This document shows positions 30,814-38,138 of a DNA stretch of 64,000 nucleotides, one piece after another. Both the position numbers and the translations under genes were made by a program. Origin of the DNA: Chloroflexota bacterium. GTDB lineage: Bacteria; Chloroflexota; Anaerolineae; Caldilineales; Caldilineaceae. The stretch lies in contig BOKO01000002.1 in the NCBI GenBank assembly GCA_016861025.1, positions 434,001 to 498,000 on the forward strand, read 5' to 3'. The notes under the pieces are model-generated. The model was given only the letters and a program-made list of their open reading frames with translations. It searched no databases and was not told where the DNA came from. The number at the start of each line of letters is the position of its first letter. Within the stretch, counting starts at the first letter, position 1.

Positions 30814-31250
30814 GATTGATCCTGCAAGTGGTCGAGCAGCGCACGCAGCCCTAGCAGGTAGCTGCGCCAGCCAAAACCGCAAATCTGCCCGATGCACACC
30901 GGCGCAATCACCGAAGTGTGGCGGAACGGTTCGCGGGCGTGGATGTTGCTCAGGTGGACTTCGACGGCGGGCAGTTTCACAGCAGCCACGGCGTCGCGGA
31001 TGGCGTAGGAGTAGTGCGTGAACGCGCCCGGATTGATCAGCAAACCATCGGCCCAGGTGCGCGCATCGTGGATGGCGTCGATCAGCGCGCCTTCATGGTT
31101 GCTCTGCAAGGGGCGCACCTCATGGTTGGGCGCTGCTGCGGCAATCACACGGGCGTCGATCTCCGCCAGCGTCACCGCGCCGTAGATGTTCGTCTCACGC
31201 GTGCCGAGTAAGTTCAGGTTGGGGCCGTGGAACAATGCGATTTTTGCCAT
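30810..31250 (-). CDS. aroQ: Type II 3-dehydroquinate dehydratase
   Basis: Third step of the shikimate pathway. 146 residues. The motif FHGPNLNLLGTRE (residues 6-18) with its catalytic Tyr region, QSNHEGALIDAIHDAR near 50, LINPGAFTHYSYAIRDAV near 75, and the active-site His in VHLSNIHAREPFRHTSV near 100-115 all match AroQ. The ATG at 31250 is preferred over 31283 because it begins directly at the conserved N-terminus. It is the first gene of a five-gene minus-strand operon whose other members are not shikimate genes. Confidence 0.95.
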   Translation of the reverse strand: MAKIALFHGPNLNLLGTRETNIYGAVTLAEIDARVIAAAAPNHEVRPLQSNHEGALIDAIHDARTWADGLLINPGAFTHYSYAIRDAVAAVKLPAVEVHLSNIHAREPFRHTSVIAPVCIGQICGFGWRSYLLGLRALLDHLQDQS

Positions 31251-31549
31251 GTCGACTGTCTCTCCGAATGCATAATCCGTCATGCAAAAGATGCTATCAG
31301 GTCAATGTCATGGCAAGTATACCAGACGCTCCGAAATCTACAGCCATTTGCCGGGCGTCATTTGCTGCAAATGCCAACCTTCCCTGGGAAGGCGGGCGAT
31401 GTTTTCATCGGTTATGCGCAGCCGCCAAGCGTCGGCAAGACGTAGACTGTGCGCAATCCGGTCGTTTCCTGCGCGCCGCACACAACGCGCCAAAGCTGTG
31501 CTAGACTCATGCTCGATTGTCCGCCCAATCCATCATAGACGAGGAGTGT
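31251..31549. other. Divergent gap between aroQ and the DUF1800 gene
   Basis: 299 bases hold the promoters of both neighbours. On the plus strand TGTGCTAGACT near 31495-31505 is an extended -10-like element about 45 bases before ATG 31550. For the minus strand no strong sigma70 pair was found. No RNA gene or open frame was recognised. Confidence 0.4.
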
Positions 31550-33325
31550 ATGACCGACAGTTCATATCTTCCGCCCACGGCTCAACTCGACGGCGTCGAA
31601 CCGTCGTCATTGCCTGAACAGCTGACACCGAGAAGCGCACCTAGCCGGCGTGAGCTACTGCGCGGTGGCGCAGTGGTCGCCGCCGTCGGCGCTGCCAGCG
31701 TCGCACTGCAACCGACCGGCGTTCACGCACAGCCGCCTGCCCCGGCAATGCGATCCGGCGTCAACGCAATGGCAGCGGCGACGCGACTCGAAACACCGCC
31801 GCCGGAGATCATCGCCCTCAACCGCATGGGCTTTGGGCCGCGTCCGGGCGACCTGGCGGCGTTGATGGCGCTTGGCGGCAACAGCGAAGCACGCCTCCAG
31901 GCATACATCGACCAGCAGCTCAATCCCGCCGCCATCGACGACAGCGAGTGCGATGCACGGATTGCGGCGCAGGGCTTCACGACGCTGAACAAAAGCCGCC
32001 AACAGCTCTGGCAGGATCATGTCGTCAAGCAAAATGTCACCTGGGACGAACGGATGCAGCCGGCGCGCGAGACGATGCACGCGACCTTTCTGCGCGCGGT
32101 CTACAGCAAACGTCAGCTTGTCGAGGTGCTGGCGGATTTCTGGCACAATCATTTCAACGTCTATGGATGGGATTCGTGGAGCGCGGGCACGTGGGTTCAC
32201 TATGACCGCGACGTGGTGCGCGGCAACATGCTCGGCAATTTCCGCCAGATGCTCGGCGCCGTCGCCAAAAGCCCGGCGATGCTCTACTATCTCGACAACG
32301 TCTCCAACACCAGCGCCGGCCCCAACGAAAACTATGCGCGTGAGCTGTTTGAGCTGCATACGCTCGGCGCCGAAAATTATTACGGCGTCGCCTCCATCGT
32401 GGGACCTGACGGCAGATACCGCCACCCTGCGCCGCAAGACGCCAACGGCAACCCGCTGATGTACATCGACGAGGATGTCTACGCTGCGACGCAGTGCTTC
32501 ACCGGCTGGCGCGTTGATTCGGCGACCGGCGAGTTTCAATTTGTTGATGCGGTTCACGCCAAGTATTCCAAGATTGTGTTGGCGCAGGCGACGCCGAGCG
32601 GCGCCGGTGTGCAGGACGGCGAATTCGTGCTCGATCTGCTCGCCAACCATCCGGGGACGGCGCGCTACATCAGCCGCAAGCTTTGCCGCCGATTGATTGC
32701 CGACGACCCGCCCGAAGCGGTCGTGCAGGCGGCGGCCGATGTCTTCTACAGCCAGCGCAACGCCAGCGACCAGCTCAAGCAGGTGGTGCGCACGATCCTG
32801 CTCTCGCCCGAATTTCGCACAACGTGGGGTGAGAAGATCAAGCGCCCGTTTGAGTATACGGTCAGCCTGCTGCGCGCCGCCAATGCCAACTTCGCCTGGA
32901 GCGACTCCTTCCGTTGGCGCTATGAAGCGCTCGGTCAGGCGCTCTTCAACTGGCGCCCGCCCGACGGCTATCCCGACCGCAAAGAAAACTGGTCGAGTAC
33001 GATGCCGATGTTGCAACGGTGGCGGCTGTGCAACTGGCTGATCGATGGCTGGAAAATCGGCGGCGACGGCGCCGACAAAGACAACCTGCGCATCGACTGT
33101 CGCAGCCAGATGCCGACGAGCGTCAACACTGCCACCGCCATCGTCGATTTCTGGGCGCAGCGCCTGCTCGGGCGCGGCCTGCCCGCCGACGAACGTCAGC
33201 CGCTGATCGACTTCATGGCTGGCGGACGTGGCCCGGAGAGCACGCTGCCCGCCGCCCATATCGACGAACGGCTGCGCTTTCTGGTCGGTCTCTTCTTCAT
33301 GGCGCCGTCGTTTCAGTGGCGATAA
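31550..33325 (+). CDS. DUF1800 domain protein with TAT signal
   Basis: 591 residues. A twin-arginine signal (SRRELLRGGAVVAAVG, residues ~28-44) is followed by the DUF1800 body: ALNRMGFGPRPGDLAALMAL, LADFWHNHFNVYG, YYLDNVSNTSAGPNENYAREL with FELHTLGAENYYG, and FTGWRVDS. Near the C-terminus are SRKLCRRLIADDP and LNWRPPDGYPDRKENW-like segments. DUF1800 and DUF1501 proteins are usually paired, as here, and are thought to be exported; the molecular function is undefined. The ATG at 31550 has a GAGGAG site, which decides it over an upstream in-frame start. Confidence 0.9.
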   Translation: MTDSSYLPPTAQLDGVEPSSLPEQLTPRSAPSRRELLRGGAVVAAVGAASVALQPTGVHAQPPAPAMRSGVNAMAAATRLETPPPEIIALNRMGFGPRPGDLAALMALGGNSEARLQAYIDQQLNPAAIDDSECDARIAAQGFTTLNKSRQQLWQDHVVKQNVTWDERMQPARETMHATFLRAVYSKRQLVEVLADFWHNHFNVYGWDSWSAGTWVHYDRDVVRGNMLGNFRQMLGAVAKSPAMLYYLDNVSNTSAGPNENYARELFELHTLGAENYYGVASIVGPDGRYRHPAPQDANGNPLMYIDEDVYAATQCFTGWRVDSATGEFQFVDAVHAKYSKIVLAQATPSGAGVQDGEFVLDLLANHPGTARYISRKLCRRLIADDPPEAVVQAAADVFYSQRNASDQLKQVVRTILLSPEFRTTWGEKIKRPFEYTVSLLRAANANFAWSDSFRWRYEALGQALFNWRPPDGYPDRKENWSSTMPMLQRWRLCNWLIDGWKIGGDGADKDNLRIDCRSQMPTSVNTATAIVDFWAQRLLGRGLPADERQPLIDFMAGGRGPESTLPAAHIDERLRFLVGLFFMAPSFQWR

Positions 33326-33381
33326 GCAGGCGGCGATAATCGGTGGCGCTATGCTGAATAAATTCACAGGGAGATTCACCC

Positions 33382-34752
33382 ATGTTCAAACCATCACGAC
33401 GCGGGTTTCTGGTCGGCTGTTCGACCGCCATCGCAGCCTGGGCGAGCGGACTCAGCTTCACCGCCTTTGGCAGCGCCGAAAATGAGCCGAATCAGGATAT
33501 TCTGGTGGTCATTTTCTTGCGCGGCGGCGTGGATGGCATCAACATTGTGCCGCCGATCGCCGGCGACGACCGCGGGCGCTACGAAGCACGACGGCCACGG
33601 CTGGCGGTGCCAGTGACAGGCGCCAACGCCGCGCTCCCCCTCGACGAACGCTTTGGCTTGCATCCGGGCGCCGCGGCGCTGCACGGACTTTTTCAGGACA
33701 ACAAGCTGGCGATCATTCACGCCGCTGGGCTGACCAGCGACACGCGCAGCCACTTCGACGCCATGCAGTTCATGGAGCTGGGCACACCCGACAGCAAATC
33801 GAGCACCACCGGCTGGCTGACCCGTCACCTGCAAAGCGCCGGCAATCTGCCCACGCCGATCATCATGCCTGCGGTGGCGGTCGGCAACTTGCAGCCAACC
33901 TCTCTGCTCGGCAGCCGTGAGAGCATCGGCATGACGACGCCCAACGACTTCAACTTTGGCGGCCACTGGCGATACGGCGACTGGCAGCGTGACGCCATGC
34001 GCAAGATGTATCGCGGCGACTCCTGGCTGCACCAGGCTGGCGTCCAGACGCTCGACGCCATCGACGTGGTGGAGAGCGCCAATCCCGGCAGCTACACGCC
34101 CGGCAACGGCGCGGTCTATCCCAACAGCAGTTTTGGCCGCAGTTTGCAAACCGTGGCGCAGGTGATTCGGATGCAGCTTGGGCTGCGCGTCGCCACCATC
34201 GATCTCGGCGGCTGGGACACGCACGAGTATCAGGGCAATACGGGCGGCGGTTACTTCTTCGACAAGCTCAACGAGCTGGGGCGCGGCATCGAGGCGCTGC
34301 TGCTCGACCTGTCCAACGATAACGGCACGGATCATACGCAGCGACTCACAGTGGTGGTGATGAGCGAGTTCGGGCGCAGTTTTCAGGAAAACGCCAGCCA
34401 GGGCACCGACCACGGTCATGGCAACGTGATGCTTGTCGCTGGCGGCGCGGTCAACGGCGGTCGCGTCTACGGCGCCTGGCCCGGTCTGGCGACCGAGCAA
34501 CTCTACGACCGCCGCGACCTGGCGATCACCACCGACTATCGCCGCGTGCTCAGCGAAATCTTGATCCGGCGCATGGGCAACCCCAAGCTCGGCGTCATCT
34601 TCCCCGGCTATCAGGACTATGCGCCGCTCGGCGTGGTGCAGGGCGCCGACATCGATCCAGATTACGCGGGTGAAACACCAGCCACACCCACGCCGCAGCC
34701 GACGCCGCCAGCTACGAGTCAACGCATCTTCCTGCCAACCATCCAACGATAA
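33382..34752 (+). CDS. DUF1501 domain protein with TAT signal
   Basis: 456 residues. The TAT signal is SRRGFLVGCSTAIAAW near the N-terminus. The DUF1501 (sulfatase-fold-like) segments are LVVIFLRGGVDGINIVPP, FGLHPGAAALHGLFQDNKLA, IIHAAGLTSDTRSHFDAMQF, TIDLGGWDTHEYQG and VVVMSEFGRSFQENASQGTD with HGHGNVMLVAGG. A Pro/Thr linker and the C-terminal end RIFLPTIQR follow. It begins 56 bases after the DUF1800 gene. Proteins of this pair are found together in many environmental bacteria. Confidence 0.92.
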   Translation: MFKPSRRGFLVGCSTAIAAWASGLSFTAFGSAENEPNQDILVVIFLRGGVDGINIVPPIAGDDRGRYEARRPRLAVPVTGANAALPLDERFGLHPGAAALHGLFQDNKLAIIHAAGLTSDTRSHFDAMQFMELGTPDSKSSTTGWLTRHLQSAGNLPTPIIMPAVAVGNLQPTSLLGSRESIGMTTPNDFNFGGHWRYGDWQRDAMRKMYRGDSWLHQAGVQTLDAIDVVESANPGSYTPGNGAVYPNSSFGRSLQTVAQVIRMQLGLRVATIDLGGWDTHEYQGNTGGGYFFDKLNELGRGIEALLLDLSNDNGTDHTQRLTVVVMSEFGRSFQENASQGTDHGHGNVMLVAGGAVNGGRVYGAWPGLATEQLYDRRDLAITTDYRRVLSEILIRRMGNPKLGVIFPGYQDYAPLGVVQGADIDPDYAGETPATPTPQPTPPATSQRIFLPTIQR

Positions 34753-34770
34753 GGCGATTCCTTCCCTCTA

Positions 34771-34779
34771 TGCTACAAT
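34771..34779 (+). promoter_or_regulatory. Extended -10 element before the sugar isomerase-like gene
   Basis: TGCTACAAT at 34771-34779 matches an extended -10 (TGn plus TACAAT), about 82 bases before ATG 34861. The -35 region is weak. It would serve the isomerase-like/cysE/secreted-protein genes. Confidence 0.45.
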
Positions 34780-34860
34780 CCCCTCGATTAGATAAATGCT
34801 GTGGCCGTGGGGTGCGACTCTATGGTCGCGGCATCTTTGTTGAACGAGCCAGGGGGACTC

Positions 34861-35625
34861 ATGCCAGCCTATCGACAGTCGGTTTCGTGGTGGTGTTTTA
34901 CACCGGCGCTGCTCAGCCCCGAACAGTTTGTGCGCGCAGCGGCGGAGATCGGCTACGCAGCGGTGGAGTTGCTGCCTGAAACCTATTGGGCGCTGGCGCG
35001 CGACCACGGACTCGCCATCGCCGCGGTCGACGGCCACGCCTCGATTGTCGATGGGCTGAATCGTCGCGAAAATCACGTCCGCATCGTACGCGAACTGGAA
35101 GCCAAGATCGCCAAAGCCGAAGCGTGGGGGATCGCCAACCTGATCTGCTTTAGCGGCAGCCGCGGCGGGCTGGACGACGCCGATGGCATCGCCGCCACTG
35201 CCGAAGGGTTGGCGCAGGTTGCGCGCCGCGCTGAGGACGCCGGCGTTGCGCTCGTGCTCGAAGTGCTCAACAGCAAGGTTGATCATCCCGACTATCACGC
35301 CGACCACACGGCGTGGGCGGTCGAGGTCTGTCGTCAGGTTGGCTCGCCAGCAGTCAAGGTGCTCTACGACATCTACCATGCGCAGATCATGGAAGGCGAC
35401 ATTCTGCGCACCATTGCGGCGCACCATTGCTGGTTCGGCCACTATCACACGGCCGGCAACCCAGGCCGCCACGAGTTGGATGAACACCAGGAGATCAATT
35501 ACGCGCCGATCTTCGCAGCCATCGCCGCCACCGGCTATAGCGGCTACATCGGCCACGAATTTATTCCGAAAGGCGATCCGATAACCGGGATGCGCGCTGC
35601 ATTTGCGCTGGCGCAGGCAGGTTGA
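34861..35625 (+). CDS. Hydroxypyruvate isomerase-like TIM-barrel protein
   Basis: 254 residues of the xylose-isomerase-like TIM-barrel group closest to Hyi/OtnI-type hydroxypyruvate isomerases. Segments: SVSWWCFTP, IGYAAVELLPETYW, LICFSGSRGG, LVLEVLNSKVDHPDYHADHT, KVLYDIYHAQIMEGDI with catalytic Glu/His residues, FGHYHTAGNPGRHELDEHQE and GYIGHEFIPKGDP. The ATG at 34861 has a GGGGGA site and gives the usual family length. It may act on 2-keto sugars or glyoxylate-derived intermediates. Confidence 0.85.
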   Translation: MPAYRQSVSWWCFTPALLSPEQFVRAAAEIGYAAVELLPETYWALARDHGLAIAAVDGHASIVDGLNRRENHVRIVRELEAKIAKAEAWGIANLICFSGSRGGLDDADGIAATAEGLAQVARRAEDAGVALVLEVLNSKVDHPDYHADHTAWAVEVCRQVGSPAVKVLYDIYHAQIMEGDILRTIAAHHCWFGHYHTAGNPGRHELDEHQEINYAPIFAAIAATGYSGYIGHEFIPKGDPITGMRAAFALAQAG

Positions 35626-35657
35626 CTGCGCGTCGCTCATCGTGTTGGAGGAGATTG

Positions 35658-36362
<705 letters not shown>

Positions 36363-37424
36363 GTGTGCAAGCCAGACTTAGCCTGCGTTGCAGCGTTGGC
36401 GTTTGCAGCAACCCTGTGTATGGCGGACTGCCAGCCTGCGCCACCGGCAAAAGCGCAGACAATTCCGTCGCTGCCGCCAGTGGTGGCGGGATGCGAGGTC
36501 TTTCCCTTCGACAACATCTGGAACACGCCGATCGATGCGTTGCCTGTCCATCCCAACTCCGCCGCCTATATCGATGCAATCGGCGCCAACGCAACCGTTC
36601 ACCCAGATTTCGGCTCGGGGTTGTGGGCAGGGGGGTCGATCGGCATCCCGTTCATCGATGTCCCTGGCGACCAGCCCAGGGTGGCGGTCAGCTTCTACTA
36701 TGATGACGAAAGCGACCCCGGTCCCTATCCGATTCCCGCCGATGCGCCCATCGAGGGCGGAGCTGACAGTGACGGCGACCGCCATGTGCTGGTGGTGGAG
36801 CGAGAGAGTTGTGTGCTCTACGAACTGTACGACGCGCACCCCAAGCCGGATGGCAGTTGGGAGGCCGGTTCAGGCGCGATCTTTGACCTGCGCAGCCATG
36901 TGCTGCGTCCGGCTGGCTGGACTTCCGCCGACGCCGCCGGTCTGCCAATCCTGCCGGGGTTGGTGCGCTACGACGAGGTGGCCGCCGGCGAAATCCGCCA
37001 CGCCGTGCGTTTCACTGCGCCGCGCACACAGCGCGCTTATGTCTGGCCCGCGCGCCATTTCGCCTCCAGCCTGACCGACGAGCGCCACCCGCCGATGGGA
37101 CAGCGCTTCCGTCTTAAAACCGACTTCGACATTTCCGGCTTCTCGCCCGATGTACAGGTGATTCTGCGCGCATTGCAGCGTTACGGCGTCATCCTGGCGG
37201 ATAACGGCTCGCCATGGTATATCTCCGGCGCGCCCGATGAGCGCTGGGACAACGACATACTGCGCGAGCTGCGCCAGGTGCGTGGCGCCGACTTCGAGGC
37301 AGTCGATGTCTCGTCATTGATGGTGGATGTGGATTCGGGGCAGGCGCGCACACAACGTGCGGCGCTTTATCTACCGTTGCTGTTGAGGCAGCACGATGAC
37401 CGGCGCCCCGAATCAACTCAATAG
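36363..37424 (+). CDS. Secreted protein of a conserved unnamed family
   Basis: 353 residues. A possible signal peptide (ACVAALAFAATLCMADC) ends with a Cys near residue 23, so it may be a lipoprotein. The body contains CEVFPFDNIWNTPIDALPVH, HPDFGSGLWAGGSIGIPF, YYDDESDPGPYPIPADAP, GGADSDGDRHVLVVER, and LADNGSPWYISGAPDERWDN near the C-terminus. This set of motifs recurs in secreted proteins of many soil and biofilm bacteria but has no assigned function. GTG 36363 follows the cysE stop directly; ATG 36420 would remove most of the signal. Confidence 0.7.
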   Translation: MCKPDLACVAALAFAATLCMADCQPAPPAKAQTIPSLPPVVAGCEVFPFDNIWNTPIDALPVHPNSAAYIDAIGANATVHPDFGSGLWAGGSIGIPFIDVPGDQPRVAVSFYYDDESDPGPYPIPADAPIEGGADSDGDRHVLVVERESCVLYELYDAHPKPDGSWEAGSGAIFDLRSHVLRPAGWTSADAAGLPILPGLVRYDEVAAGEIRHAVRFTAPRTQRAYVWPARHFASSLTDERHPPMGQRFRLKTDFDISGFSPDVQVILRALQRYGVILADNGSPWYISGAPDERWDNDILRELRQVRGADFEAVDVSSLMVDVDSGQARTQRAALYLPLLLRQHDDRRPESTQ

Positions 37425-37431
37425 CTGAACG

Positions 37432-37512
37432 GCAAGGAGCCTGTACGTTCAAATGCTTTCTGCTGATCGTGGAGGTCTCCTTGTTTCAGCATTTCATAAA
37501 TTGGACGTTTGA
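37432..37512 (-). pseudogene. Possible short coding remnant on the minus strand
   Basis: On the minus strand the gap reads VKRPIYEMLKQGDLHDQQ then KAFERTGSLPFSY and a stop. The composition (K, Q, E, R, D) is protein-like, unlike its GC-rich shadows. No family was recognised. It may be the tail of a lost gene or chance. Confidence 0.25.
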
Positions 37513-37518
37513 CGGCGT

Positions 37519-37926
37519 TCACTTCGGCCCGATGTAGACAATCTCAATCAAAATCCGATCCGGCGTCTCAAACATCACCTGATAGTAGGTGCTCTGCTCG
37601 TCGCGTGCGAATTCGGGGCGATGGCGCGGGGTGTCGAAGAGCGCGGCCACGTCATGCGCACGCAGCCACGCCACGGCCTCATCCACATCGGCGATGGAGG
37701 CGGCGGCGAAGGCCAGATGATTCATCCCCGGCCCGTCGTAATCGTTGGCGACCGCCTTGACCTGGCTGCCGAACCACAGACTCTGCCCCTCGACGCTGCC
37801 CAGGCCGATCATGCCGGGCCACTCGCCGATCAGTCCCCACCCCAGGAAGGTGAGCAGATCGCGGTAGAAGGGCAGGTTTTCATCGCGGACATTGAACTGG
37901 ATATGGCCGATCGGTGCGAATTGCAT
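37519..37926 (-). CDS. VOC/glyoxalase-family protein
   Basis: 135 residues with the paired beta-alpha-beta-beta-beta fold: PIGHIQFNVRDENLPFYRDL, GMNHLAFAAASIADVDEAVA, and the C-terminal YYQVMFETPDRILIEIVY with the metal-binding Glu. The two His (HIQF and HLAF) and the Glu (IEIV) fit a metal-binding VOC site. The ATG has a GAGGAG site. Activity could be a lyase, isomerase or resistance-type reaction; it cannot be assigned. Confidence 0.85.
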   Translation of the reverse strand: MQFAPIGHIQFNVRDENLPFYRDLLTFLGWGLIGEWPGMIGLGSVEGQSLWFGSQVKAVANDYDGPGMNHLAFAAASIADVDEAVAWLRAHDVAALFDTPRHRPEFARDEQSTYYQVMFETPDRILIEIVYIGPK

Positions 37927-37964
37927 AGGTGTCTCCTCATGGTGGTTTGATAGATGATAGCTTG

Positions 37965-37992
37965 ATTATACCTCACGCCCCATTGTTGCCAG
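37965..37992 (-). promoter_or_regulatory. Promoter of the VOC gene
   Basis: Minus strand CTGGCA (37992-37987), 16-base spacer and consensus TATAAT (37970-37965). It lies about 39 bases before the ATG at 37926. Confidence 0.5.
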
Positions 37993-38069
37993 CATGCGAC
38001 GATCGCCAGTAACAACTCCAATAACAAGTGCTGTTCGACGCCAATTCTCTTGATCACCCTGACCATTGA

Positions 38070-38075
38070 TATAAT
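38070..38075 (+). promoter_or_regulatory. -10 box upstream of dinG-type gene
   Basis: A consensus TATAAT 64 bases before ATG 38139. The -35 is imperfect (TTGATC is only 14 bases upstream). Confidence 0.4.
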
Positions 38076-38138
38076 GCCTCCATCAATCTTGATCCAGGCG
38101 GCAGACTCTGCTGCGAACCTGTGTAGCAAGGAAAACTC

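Noticed and set aside
31655..33379. Long minus-strand open frame opposite the DUF1800 gene
   Set aside because: It is a codon-bias shadow in GC-rich DNA, with His/Arg/Val-rich composition and no domain, fully inside a well-supported gene.
33394..34746. Long minus-strand frame opposite the DUF1501 gene
   Set aside because: Shadow of the DUF1501 gene; no recognisable motifs.
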